33,074 bases of DNA from Campylobacter sp. (GTDB lineage: Bacteria > Campylobacterota > Campylobacteria > Campylobacterales > Campylobacteraceae). A program made the translations under genes and the position numbers. The notes under the pieces were generated by a model, which had not been told where the DNA came from, did no database searches, and saw only the letters and a program-made list of their open reading frames with translations. The stretch covers positions 1 through 33,074 of the forward strand of contig JAFUFY010000002.1 in the NCBI GenBank assembly GCA_017469645.1. Reading direction: 5' to 3'. This document shows, piece by piece, positions 24,973 to 32,732 of the stretch (its first letter is position 1; the number at the start of each line of letters is the position of its first letter).

Positions 24973-26210
24973 TGGAAAATTTGTTAAATTTTGGTATCGA
25001 AACGGCAGATTTTTTGACAAATTTATTTGAAAAATATCATTTTTCGTTCCAAGAAAAAAAGCAAATCAGCGAATTTGCAATCGATTTTGAAGCGTGGTGC
25101 GAAAAGCCGATACAAAACTATTTTGATGAAAATCTAAAACCGAATTTTTGTGAATTTGACAAAAATTCACACTCGAAAGAAATATTTATAAATTTAAGAA
25201 AAATTTGGCAAGATTTAAAGCAAACTAAGCATAGTTATGTAAATTTCACTCCAAATTTAACGCCAAAACAAAATGAAATTTCGCTTTTTAGTAGCGATAA
25301 AATCGCACTTGGGCGTTGCCCTGTGGCAAGTGTTAATACAAGGTGCTGCAATCTTTTAACACTTGATGCCGTGCAGTCATGCGGATTTGACTGCTCATAT
25401 TGTTCTATTCAATCTTTTTACAACGGCGGTAAAATCGGCTTTAACACCGAATTTGCTAAAAATTTAAAGAATTTAAAGCTTGATAGAGATCAAACCTATC
25501 ATATCGGCACAGGTCAAAGCTCGGACTCGCTTATGTGGGGCGATAAATTCGGCATTTTATCGGCTCTTTGCGAATTTGCGAGAGTTAATCCAAATGTAAT
25601 TTTAGAGCTTAAAAGCAAATCTGATAATATTAAATTCTTGCTAGAAAATGAAATTCCAAAGAATTTAATCGCAACTTTTTCGCTAAATACGCCTACAATC
25701 GTGGAAAATGAAGAGCATTTTAGCGCAAATTTAAACGCAAGATTAAATGCAGCAAAGGCTTTGAGTGAGAAAGGAATTTTGGTTGGTTTTCACTTTCACC
25801 CGATGGTTTGGTATGAAAATTATCAAAGCGAATATGCTGAAATCTTTGCAAATTTACAAAGCGAATTTGACCCGAAAAATGTCGCTTGTGTGAGCTTTGG
25901 GACACTGACTTTTATAAAAAGCGTTATCAAAAAATTGCGTGAGCGAAAACGAAAATCAAAAATTTTGCAAATGCCTTTGTGCGAAATCAACGGCAAATTT
26001 TCGTATCCACACGAAATCAAAAAAGAGATGTTTAAATTCGCCTATGAAAGTTTCGCAAAGTGGCATGGCAAGGTGTTTTTATATATGTGTATGGAAGAAA
26101 AATCGCTTTGGGGCGAGTGTTTTGGCTATGAGTTTGGCTCAAATGACGAAATGGAAATGGCGATGAAAAATGCATATTTTGAAAAAATTGCTTTAAAGGG
26201 GACAAGATGA
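24972..26210 (+). CDS. Spore photoproduct lyase-like radical SAM protein
   Basis: A 412-residue radical SAM protein. The cluster motif is CGFDCSYC (C137, C141, C144), preceded by RCCNLLTLDAVQS and followed by SIQSFYNGG, the pattern of the SPL family rather than of biotin or coproporphyrinogen enzymes. LELKSKSDN, IATFSLNTP and GFHFHPMVWY are later family-like strands. In Bacillus the founding member reverses the thymine spore photoproduct, but Campylobacter makes no spores, so the substrate here is unknown. It lies between the nucleosidase-like gene and a short-chain dehydrogenase and is divergent from uvrA, which allows a DNA or nucleotide repair role as inference. The stop overlaps the next ATG by 4 bp. 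Confidence 0.82.
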   Translation: MENLLNFGIETADFLTNLFEKYHFSFQEKKQISEFAIDFEAWCEKPIQNYFDENLKPNFCEFDKNSHSKEIFINLRKIWQDLKQTKHSYVNFTPNLTPKQNEISLFSSDKIALGRCPVASVNTRCCNLLTLDAVQSCGFDCSYCSIQSFYNGGKIGFNTEFAKNLKNLKLDRDQTYHIGTGQSSDSLMWGDKFGILSALCEFARVNPNVILELKSKSDNIKFLLENEIPKNLIATFSLNTPTIVENEEHFSANLNARLNAAKALSEKGILVGFHFHPMVWYENYQSEYAEIFANLQSEFDPKNVACVSFGTLTFIKSVIKKLRERKRKSKILQMPLCEINGKFSYPHEIKKEMFKFAYESFAKWHGKVFLYMCMEEKSLWGECFGYEFGSNDEMEMAMKNAYFEKIALKGTR

Positions 26211-26842
26211 AAGCTTTGGTAACGGGCGTTGGTGGCGGTATCGGCGGGAAGTGTGCGAAAATTTTAAAGGCAAACGGCTATGAAATTTTGACACTAAAAA
26301 GCCGTTTTGAAAATTTAAATGAGCTTGAAAAAGAAGTTAGCGAACTCTCACAAAAGCACGAAATTTCGGCACTTTTGCTGTGTGCGGGTGTTGGTAAATT
26401 TGACCCACTTGAATGCCAAAAAGCAGGCGAAATCACAAATTTAATCAATATAAATTTAAGTGCAAATTTAATCATAACTTCACTTTTGCTTAAAAATTTA
26501 AAACGCAACCACGCCCATATCATCGGCATTTCATCGATTGAAGCTTTGCGTTTTAGCAAATTTAGCTCAGTTTATAGTGCTTCTAAGGCAGGGCTAAGGG
26601 CTTTTTTGCTCTCGCTTTTTGAAGAAAATCGCAAAGAAATCAAAGTTACCTGCATAAACCCTGACATCGTCAAAACGCCATTTTACGATGATTTGCGTTT
26701 TGAGCCAAGCGACGATGAGAGTTCATATATCGACGCGGAAGAGATAGCAAATTTGGTTTTAGAAATTTTACGCACAAAGTCGGTGGTTACAGACATTACG
26801 ATACGACCGAAAATTTTAAAACTAAATAAAAAATCTTTTTGA
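26207..26842 (+). CDS. Short-chain dehydrogenase/reductase
   Basis: A 211-residue NAD(P)-dependent oxidoreductase. The nucleotide-binding TGVGGGIGGKC is at residues 6-16, LLLCAGVG matches the NAG-type motif, IIGISSIEA carries the catalytic Ser and YSASKAGLRAF the YxxxK pair. It is short for the family (about 250). The substrate cannot be read from the sequence. It is the third gene of the operon, with ATGA overlap to the radical SAM gene. Structured repeat copy C begins about 9 bp after its stop. Confidence 0.87.
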   Translation: MKALVTGVGGGIGGKCAKILKANGYEILTLKSRFENLNELEKEVSELSQKHEISALLLCAGVGKFDPLECQKAGEITNLININLSANLIITSLLLKNLKRNHAHIIGISSIEALRFSKFSSVYSASKAGLRAFLLSLFEENRKEIKVTCINPDIVKTPFYDDLRFEPSDDESSYIDAEEIANLVLEILRTKSVVTDITIRPKILKLNKKSF

Positions 26843-26850
26843 ATTTATTA

Positions 26851-26952
26851 AGTTGAACCGAGCCTAGCTTTTTCGTCATGCAAACTCGGGCAGACAAATT
26901 TAGTCTAGCTCTTCGTTTGCCTGACGAAAAATCGTCGGCATTTGTAATTTAA
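26851..26952 (-). repeat. Structured repeat family 1, copy C
   Basis: Read on the minus strand: AAATGCCGACGA, left arm TTTTTCGTCAGGCAAAC (complement of 26915-26931), core CTAGACTAAATTTGTCTG identical to copy B, right arm GTTTGCATGACGAAAAA (complement of 26869-26885), then GCTAGGCTCGGTT. The arms pair at 16 of 17 positions but share little sequence with those of copy B. Confidence 0.82.
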
Positions 26953-26965
26953 GTTGCTATATAAT

Positions 26966-27088
26966 GTCATTGCGAGAAATGCGAAGCATTTCGAAGCAAT
27001 CCAGTAAATTTAAACAATATTTGATTTTAAAACAGCTTTCGCTGTTTGACTGGATTGCTTCGATTTACTTCGTAAATCTCACAATGAC
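26966..27088. repeat. Palindromic repeat family 2, composite copy 4
   Basis: Two units in inverted orientation. The left unit is GTCATTGCGA, inner hairpin GAAATGC-GAA-GCATTTC, then GAAGCAATCCAGT; the right unit is ACTGGATTGCTTC, hairpin GATTTAC-TTC-GTAAATC, then TCACAATGAC. A small AAACAGC/GCTGTTT hairpin lies between. The whole can fold into one long hairpin. It provides an in-frame ATG at 26964 ahead of the next gene, which I do not accept as its start. Confidence 0.85.
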
Positions 27089-27113
27089 GGAAAATAAACA
27101 TAAAGGATTAAAT

Positions 27114-27992
27114 TTGAATAACGAAAAAATAATGAGAGAAAAAGCCGAACAAATGGCTAAAAAAGCAGAAGCTAAATTAGAACAAATAAATGAAAAAGCA
27201 AGAAAATACCAAGAAAGAAAGATAGAAAATTTTGATAATTGGAATAAAAATTCTAAAAATAAAAATTCAGACGAAAATTCAAACACAAATAAAAGAGATT
27301 ATGATAAAGACCCGATAGTTTTAAAAAGTTATAGTAGGCTTTTTAGTTCTATTGCAAGTGGTTCTATATTTGGTATTGCTTTATATTTATTTATTCCATT
27401 ACTATTCATAAAAGATGAAATTTTGAAAGAAGAGTGGTATGCCTATCTTATTTGTGCTATTGGTATGGCACTAATAGAGATACTTGGAAATTTTTTGAAA
27501 TATTATCTAGTTTGCGTGAAAGAAAAGAACTCTATCGTTCTTAAAAATTCAAAAATTGATTATTTTACAAATGGAAAGCTTAAATTTTCTGTTACACTGG
27601 ATAAAGTGCAACTTGTTTGTAAATCAACTAGCGGACATAATATATCTTTTGGCTATACTGAATTTCTATGGTTGTTTATATATATTGTTGGCTGTATTTT
27701 TGTGCCTATATTTATAATTTTTCCTTTATTTTTACCGATTGGAAAGCGTATATATGAAATTTGTTGGTGTATGGCTATTAATAAATCTTTTAAAAATTTT
27801 AATTCTTTTAATTCTATATATGCCTTGATTTGCGAATTTTATGATAGCAGTTCTGGTATGAATTTTTTTATGTTTGAAGACAAATACGGACTTATCAATA
27901 CATTTAATAGAAAGGATTATTATGATTTGAGAGAGTATTTCTTAACAACAAAAAATATAAACATTGATTATCTTAAAAAAAATTATCTTTAA
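27114..27992 (+). CDS. Membrane protein of unknown function with N-terminal coiled coil
   Basis: A protein of about 292 residues I do not recognise. I start it at TTG 27114 because AAAGGA (27102-27107) lies 6 bp upstream; ATG 27132 is an alternative without a ribosome site, and the frame's earlier ATG at 26964 is inside a palindromic repeat. Residues 8-45 are a charged Lys/Glu coiled coil (MREKAEQMAKKAEAKLEQIN), followed by an Asn/Lys linker. Two membrane segments are near residues 75-125 and a further hydrophobic pair is near 205-240 (WLFIYIVGCIFVPIFIIFPL). The C-terminal part is soluble and Phe/Tyr/Asn-rich. AT-rich codon use and position between repeats suggest an accessory gene. Confidence 0.6.
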   Translation: MNNEKIMREKAEQMAKKAEAKLEQINEKARKYQERKIENFDNWNKNSKNKNSDENSNTNKRDYDKDPIVLKSYSRLFSSIASGSIFGIALYLFIPLLFIKDEILKEEWYAYLICAIGMALIEILGNFLKYYLVCVKEKNSIVLKNSKIDYFTNGKLKFSVTLDKVQLVCKSTSGHNISFGYTEFLWLFIYIVGCIFVPIFIIFPLFLPIGKRIYEICWCMAINKSFKNFNSFNSIYALICEFYDSSSGMNFFMFEDKYGLINTFNRKDYYDLREYFLTTKNINIDYLKKNYL

Positions 27993-28004
27993 AAGGAGCG
28001 AACT

Positions 28005-28022
28005 ATGAGTATCATAGGGTGA
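28005..28022 (+). pseudogene. Five-codon ORF with a strong ribosome site; possible gene remnant
   Basis: AAAAGGAG at 27991-27998 precedes ATG AGT ATC ATA GGG TGA, encoding only MSIIG. If the TGA were TGG the peptide would begin MSIIGW, the usual start of GlsB/YeaQ-type small membrane proteins, but the following codons do not continue that family. It abuts the duplicated tiny-gene segment starting near 28066, so it may be the stump of a gene lost by insertion. A short leader peptide is the alternative. Confidence 0.3.
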
Positions 28023-28065
28023 GTATCCTTGCCACCAAAATTTTTAATAAAACTACAAAAAATCC

Positions 28066-28285
28066 AAAATGCGTTGATTTAAATTTTAATTTTAAAGCTT
28101 AAATTAATGCACTTTTTGTGCGTCAGCTTTCGCCTTTTTGCGATTGTAAATTTTTTTAGATTTTACAACGCGACTTTTTAGTGAAATTTCACGGCGAAAA
28201 TTCGCCAAAATCGCTCCATCTCGCATAATTTTTGCTCCTTTCGTTAGATTTTGGATTTTGATTTGATTACTAAAAGATAAATTTT
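28066..28285. repeat. Copy 2 of the duplicated ~220-bp segment carrying a tiny gene
   Basis: It matches 13678-13900 in the same orientation over ORF, ribosome site and 3' hairpin region. Differences are scattered single bases plus a 6-bp deletion inside the ORF. The gene-free stretch 27993-28486 contains this segment and an AT-rich part at 28286-28440 in which I see nothing. Confidence 0.85.
28104..28226 (-). CDS. 40-residue highly basic protein, paralogue of 13716-13844
   Basis: It reads MRDGAILANFRREISLKSRV, then VKSKKIYNRKKAKADAQKVH. Relative to copy 1 there is one early Arg-to-Gly change, an in-frame deletion near the C-terminus, a final Arg-to-His change and several synonymous changes; the central basic region is unchanged. 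AGGAG is 8 bp upstream of the ATG. The stop-codon hairpin is weakened: GACGCAC versus GTGCATTAA has a C-A mismatch. The downstream pairing partner TTTAAATCAACGCA with TTTTGGATTTTTT after it is retained. Possible functions are as for copy 1. Confidence 0.65.
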   Translation of the reverse strand: MRDGAILANFRREISLKSRVVKSKKIYNRKKAKADAQKVH

Positions 28286-28443
28286 GCTTTAAAGTGGTTG
28301 TGGCAAATAAGCTTATATGCCCTACAAATGATTTAAATTTGCGTTAATTCTTTTGCAAATTCTTGTTATTGTTGTCATTTTAATCTGATGAGCAAAAAAT
28401 CTTTTGGAATTTAAAAATAAATAAATTTGATTAAAAATAAAAA

Positions 28444-28472
28444 ATGCGACGAAGACTCAATCCCCGTCGCAT
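28444..28472 (-). terminator. Intrinsic terminator of the cytochrome c gene
   Basis: On the minus strand ATGCGACG and CGTCGCAT form an 8-bp perfect stem with a 13-base loop, followed by TTTTTTATTTTT. It is 14 bp after the stop. Confidence 0.88.
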
Positions 28473-28486
28473 AAGAAATAGAGTTA

Positions 28487-28804
28487 TTATTTCAAAGTTT
28501 CGATGAAATCATTAACAGCAGCCATATCGTCATCGCTCATAGTAGCCATTTGACCTTTCATAACTGCACCCATGCCGATTTTACCTTTACCTTCGCCGAT
28601 TGTGCCTGCTTTGTAAGCTTTCATATCAGCTAGTCTAGCTTCTTTATCCAAAGTTGTAAGTACAGGAACTTTATTTAGGTAAGATTTTTCTGCTTTTGCA
28701 CCATGACAAGCAGCACATTTTTTAAATAGTGCTTCGCCGTCAGCCGCAAAAGAACTACATGCAAAAGCTGCAAGAGCAGCGCAAACGATTAGTGATTTTT
28801 TCAT
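28487..28804 (-). CDS. Periplasmic single-haem cytochrome c (c553-like)
   Basis: A 105-residue electron carrier with a signal peptide (MKKSLIVCAALAAFACSSFA, cleavage after residue 20). The haem-binding motif CAACH lies about 12 residues into the mature protein. The distal methionine ligand is probably in the MGAVMKGQMATMSDDDM segment near residues 76-92. The size and motif order fit the class I c553 family of Campylobacter, which carries electrons from the bc1 complex to cbb3 oxidase. The genes for both partners or their assembly factors (petABC, ccoI, ccoS) are also in this window. It is monocistronic with its own -10 and terminator. Confidence 0.9.
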   Translation of the reverse strand: MKKSLIVCAALAAFACSSFAADGEALFKKCAACHGAKAEKSYLNKVPVLTTLDKEARLADMKAYKAGTIGEGKGKIGMGAVMKGQMATMSDDDMAAVNDFIETLK

Positions 28805-28836
28805 TTTTATATCCTTTCAGGTAAATTGCAAGTGGC

Positions 28837-28842
28837 ATTATA
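28837..28842 (-). promoter_or_regulatory. -10 element of the cytochrome c promoter
   Basis: The minus strand reads TTTTTCATTATAATGCCAC with TATAAT about 33 bp upstream of the ATG and an AT-rich tract before it. Confidence 0.6.
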
Positions 28843-29033
28843 ATGAAAAAAAATAAATATTTATTTAAAATTTTATTTACTTTTTGCTAATCGATAAAAT
28901 TTATTATTAAATTACAAATTAGTGCCATTTTTTTGCGAACTTTTTGCTGAATTCTTAAATATATAGGCAAATAAAAAATTTAAAATAGATTTAATTTTTA
29001 TCAAAATTGACCAAAATTTAATAAATTTTAAGC

Positions 29034-30644
29034 CTATTTTAAGCGAGAAATTTCGCCGTTTTTCATTTTGTAAATTTTATCTGCATACTCGAAATATCTA
29101 TCGTCGTGGCTGATTGCAAAAATCGTATAACCTTTGGCTTTTAGGGTTCCTAAAATTTCTTCGTAAAACTGCTTTCTAAAAACAGGATCTTGATCGGCTG
29201 CCCACTCATCAAGCATTAAAAATTTATTATTTTCTAAAAGTGTGCTAACCATCGCAAGGCGTTTTCGCTGACCACTAGAAAGATTTGTCGTGCTAAATTT
29301 GGCAAATTTACTTGCTTCGTTTTCGCTTTTTTCACCTTTTTCGATATTTACTTTACCTGTTAATGCCATTTTTTCTAGCCATGCTTTGGCGATCTCTTCA
29401 TCTCCTAAAACATCGTCAAACAGGTAAAAGTCGCTAAAAATCGCACTTATGTTGTTGCGATAACTTTGTAAATTTTGCTCCGTGATTTTGGTGTCATCTA
29501 CCCAAATTTCCCCGCTAGTGGCTTCATAAAGTCCTGCTAAAATCATAAAAAGCGTTGATTTTCCGCTTCCGTTATCGCCTACCAAAAACACGATTTCGCC
29601 ACTATTTATCTCTAAATTTATATTTTTTAAACCAAATTCGCTGTTTTTGTATCTGAAATTTATGTTTTTTAGTTTTAGGCTTTTCCACTCAGGCAGACTC
29701 TCACTCCAAAATTCAGGCTTAAATTCGTCCAAATTTAAATCTTGAATTTTATTAAAAGCGATTTTTGCACGAAGCAAACTAGGAAACGAAAAGGCAACGG
29801 TCATCAAAGGTCCTCTTAAAAACAAAACAGTAAGTGCGACGGTTACGGCATTGGCAAGATCTTCTTTGGTTCCGCCAAGCCCATAATAAAGCACAACGCC
29901 AACTGCGCCTAAAAGCATAATGCTCATAAAATTACTAGCAAAAGCTTGATAAATTTGCGCTCTTAGCGATGTTTGGCGTAAATTTGTCGCATTTGGCAGA
30001 AATTTGTTTTCGTATAAATTTTTTGCTTTAACAGAGTTGATAGAAAGCTCTTTATGTCCTTCGATACTTGCTTTATAGTTTTTATAAAGTGCATCTTCGC
30101 CCTGTCTGTAAGCGTCGAAATTTGCAATAACCTTTTTCATAAAAAAGTGCCAAATGATCATCAATGCACCAATCCAAAAAAATAAAAATAAAAACATATC
30201 AAAAGAGATATAAGCGATATAAATTCCCACGAAAATGACCATCATCACACCTTGGACGAGTTCGGAAATTCGCATAAAGCCGTCGGTCAGACGAGAAATG
30301 TCGCTAGAAAGGGACGCGAGTAAATTTGCCTGACCTGCTTGCTCGATTTTTTGGTATTTTGTGTCGATGATTTGTTTTATGATTTTGCTTCTAAGATTAA
30401 ACACAAAATTTGTTTCGATTTTGCAAAGCACGGCACGAGATAGTATAGAAAGCCCTAAAAACAGCAAAAGTAAAGCAAAAAAGAAAAACATTATTTGAAG
30501 ATTTTTTGTTTCAAGTTTTAGCAAATATTTGTTTATAAACGATAGAATCGCTATACTTGAACCACTATAAATGGCATTTAAAACAATCATAAAAATTATC
30601 TGTTTGATTAAAGCAGGAGTAAATTTGTTTAAAATTTCTTTCAT
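29034..30644 (-). CDS. Cyclic-peptide-type ABC exporter (PvdE/SyrD/YojI family), fused membrane and ATPase domains
   Basis: A 536-residue half-transporter. The N-terminal part has six membrane segments (about residues 10-290). The ATPase domain has Walker A GDNGSGKST (about 353-362), the signature LSSGQRKRLAMVSTLL and Walker B running into DEWAADQDPVFRKQF (about 477-490). The DEWAADQDPxFR block is diagnostic of the PvdE/SyrD/YojI group, whose known members export peptides such as pyoverdine precursor, syringomycin or microcin J25. No peptide, peptide synthetase or maturation gene lies next to it, so the substrate is unknown. It is divergent from petA across 309 bp and is not in an operon. Confidence 0.88.
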   Translation of the reverse strand: MKEILNKFTPALIKQIIFMIVLNAIYSGSSIAILSFINKYLLKLETKNLQIMFFFFALLLLFLGLSILSRAVLCKIETNFVFNLRSKIIKQIIDTKYQKIEQAGQANLLASLSSDISRLTDGFMRISELVQGVMMVIFVGIYIAYISFDMFLFLFFWIGALMIIWHFFMKKVIANFDAYRQGEDALYKNYKASIEGHKELSINSVKAKNLYENKFLPNATNLRQTSLRAQIYQAFASNFMSIMLLGAVGVVLYYGLGGTKEDLANAVTVALTVLFLRGPLMTVAFSFPSLLRAKIAFNKIQDLNLDEFKPEFWSESLPEWKSLKLKNINFRYKNSEFGLKNINLEINSGEIVFLVGDNGSGKSTLFMILAGLYEATSGEIWVDDTKITEQNLQSYRNNISAIFSDFYLFDDVLGDEEIAKAWLEKMALTGKVNIEKGEKSENEASKFAKFSTTNLSSGQRKRLAMVSTLLENNKFLMLDEWAADQDPVFRKQFYEEILGTLKAKGYTIFAISHDDRYFEYADKIYKMKNGEISRLK

Positions 30645-30913
30645 AAATTTGCCTTTAAATTTTTGTAATAATTTAGAATTTTTGCCTTTTAGTGCTAAAA
30701 ATTTGCTTAAAATTCGTCAAAATTTTCTTCCAAAATTAATTTTGTTTATCAAAAATTAATTTTTTTCATTTCTAAGTTTAAGAAAATTTTAAACATATAT
30801 TAAATTTATATAAATTGCCTAAAATTGGGATTTTTATCTAAAATTATGCTTTTTCTAAAATAAAATTTTTATTATTTATCTAAAATATCATTTTCATTTA
30901 ATATTTATTTGGA

Positions 30914-30919
30914 TATAAT
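30914..30919 (+). promoter_or_regulatory. -10 element of the petABC promoter
   Basis: TTTGGATATAATTTTAGG contains TATAAT 35 bp before the petA start. The preceding part of the 309-bp gap 30645-30953 is very AT-rich, with T-runs repeated about every 10-20 bp, the typical Campylobacter upstream pattern. I see nothing else in the gap. Confidence 0.65.
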
Positions 30920-30953
30920 TTTAGGATTTTTTATTTTTAGAAAGGATTGGATA

Positions 30954-31457
30954 ATGTCTGTAAAATTTAAAGAACGACGCGATTTTATTGGACTTGCCTT
31001 TGGTGCGACTGCTGCTGTGGGTGGCATATTGGCACTTGGTGGTTTGAAAAAATCGTGGGATCCGCTTCCTAGCGTTAGAGCAGCGGGTTTTACGACTATT
31101 GATTTGGGTGGCGTTAAAGAAGGCGAACTCTATGTAACTCAATGGCGAAAAAAACCTATTTTTGTGCTTAAAAAAACCGCACAAATGGAAGCAAACGAAA
31201 AAAGAGATATTGTAGTCGATGGTGCTAGATATATAGTATGTATCGGTCTTTGCACACATTTGGGTTGTATTCCTAGCTATAATCCTAGCAAACAACTTTT
31301 TGTATGTGCCTGTCATGGTGGTCAGTTTAATGCTAGTGGCGAAAATGTTTTTGGACCGCCGCCAAGACCGCTTGATATTCCGCCGTTTAAAATCGAAGGC
31401 ACTAAGATAGTTTTGGGCGAAGAAGGCCCTGAATATAAAGCCTTAATGCAAGCGTAG
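30954..31457 (+). CDS. petA: Rieske iron-sulfur subunit of the cytochrome bc1 complex
   Basis: A 167-residue quinol:cytochrome c reductase subunit. The frame is open to 30909, but the start is at 30954, after AGAAAGGA. The N-terminus carries a twin-arginine signal/anchor (KERRDFIGLAFGATAAVGG), as expected for a Tat-exported Rieske protein. The 2Fe-2S ligands are in CTHLGC and CACHGGQF. A GPPPRPLD proline loop follows. It is the first gene of petABC; petB starts 12 bp after its stop. Confidence 0.95.
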   Translation: MSVKFKERRDFIGLAFGATAAVGGILALGGLKKSWDPLPSVRAAGFTTIDLGGVKEGELYVTQWRKKPIFVLKKTAQMEANEKRDIVVDGARYIVCIGLCTHLGCIPSYNPSKQLFVCACHGGQFNASGENVFGPPPRPLDIPPFKIEGTKIVLGEEGPEYKALMQA

Positions 31458-31469
31458 GAGGGATAAAAT

Positions 31470-32729
31470 ATGGCACATATCACAAAAGCTACTAGCCTTT
31501 TAGATTGGTTTGATCAAAGACTAGCTGTTAAAAAATTTATGAAAGTTATGGTGAGTGAATATTGGATTCCAAAAAATATTAACTTCCTATGGGCTATGGG
31601 CGTTATTTTGATGACGCTTTTTGTTGTTTTATTTTTAAGCGGTTTGATGCTTGTAATGTATTATAAACCGGACGCAGCACTTGCATTTGATAGCGTAAAT
31701 AAAACTATCATGCAAGAAGTTGAATATGGTTGGTTATGGCGACATATACACGCTGTTGCTGCTTCTGTTGTATTTTTAGTAATGTATATCCACTTATTTA
31801 CTGGACTTTATTATCGCTCTTACAAACAAGGCAGAGAGATGATTTGGGTAAGTGGTATGTTACTATTTATGATTTTCTCAGCCGAAGCATTTAGTGGATA
31901 TATGCTTCCTTGGGGACAAATGAGCTACTGGGCTGCGATGGTTATCACAAATTTATTTGGTGGAATTCCTGTTATTGGGGATGCTGTTGTTGAGTGGATT
32001 AGGGGTGATTATGCTGTAAGCGATCCAACACTAACTAGATTTTTTATGCTCCACGTTTGTTTATTGCCGATTGTTGTTATTGCCGTGATTGCGCTTCACT
32101 TTTATGCTTTAAGATTTCCGCATGTAAATAATTTAGAAGGTGAAGAGATTGATTTTGAGCTTGAAGCAGAAAAATACTTAAAAGGCGAAACAAAAGAGAG
32201 CAAAGTTATTCCATTTTGGCCGGGATTTTTATCAAAAGACTTTTTCTACCTATCGATCTTTATGATTTTCTTCTTCTACTTGGTAGGTTTTCACTTTGAT
32301 TTTGCTATGGACCCGATTAACTTTGATCCTGCAAATGATATGAAAACACCTGCTCATATTTATCCTGAGTGGTATTTCTTGTGGCAATATGAAATTTTAA
32401 GAGGATTTTTCTTTGATGTTGGTCCTTTAAAAGCAGCAGACATTGGCCTTATAGCGTTTGCGTTTGCCGGAATTTCACTGATTTTAGTTCCTTGGATGGA
32501 TAGAAGTAGTGTTGTAGAACCGGCACACAAAAACAAAGCATATTTGGTCTGGTTTTGGGTTTTGGTTATTGATATGATACTTTTAAGTCTATTTGGCAAA
32601 TTACCTGCTGACGGATCTACGCTTGGCATATTGAATACTTATTGGGGATTTGTTTTATCTATTATATACATAGCTTTAATAGTAGTATTTTTGCCTTTGA
32701 TAACAATAGCAGAAAGAAAAGGAAAATAA
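31470..32729 (+). CDS. petB: Cytochrome b subunit of the bc1 complex
   Basis: A 419-residue membrane protein that holds both b haems and the quinol sites. The haem histidines are visible in RHIHAVAAS and YIHLFTG (helix B) and in LHVCLLP and LHFYALR (helix D), 14 residues apart in each case as in short-spaced families. The quinol-oxidation PEWY motif is in YPEWYFLWQYEILRG. Eight to nine membrane segments are present. Ribosome site GGAGGG lies 9 bp upstream. petC follows after 3 bp. Confidence 0.97.
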   Translation: MAHITKATSLLDWFDQRLAVKKFMKVMVSEYWIPKNINFLWAMGVILMTLFVVLFLSGLMLVMYYKPDAALAFDSVNKTIMQEVEYGWLWRHIHAVAASVVFLVMYIHLFTGLYYRSYKQGREMIWVSGMLLFMIFSAEAFSGYMLPWGQMSYWAAMVITNLFGGIPVIGDAVVEWIRGDYAVSDPTLTRFFMLHVCLLPIVVIAVIALHFYALRFPHVNNLEGEEIDFELEAEKYLKGETKESKVIPFWPGFLSKDFFYLSIFMIFFFYLVGFHFDFAMDPINFDPANDMKTPAHIYPEWYFLWQYEILRGFFFDVGPLKAADIGLIAFAFAGISLILVPWMDRSSVVEPAHKNKAYLVWFWVLVIDMILLSLFGKLPADGSTLGILNTYWGFVLSIIYIALIVVFLPLITIAERKGK

Positions 32730-32732
32730 AAG

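Noticed and set aside
21471..26952. Integron attC sites, because the repeats have variable inverted arms between conserved ends
   Set aside because: The RYYYAAC/GTTRRRY core pair is not conserved among the copies and there are no gene cassettes or integrase.
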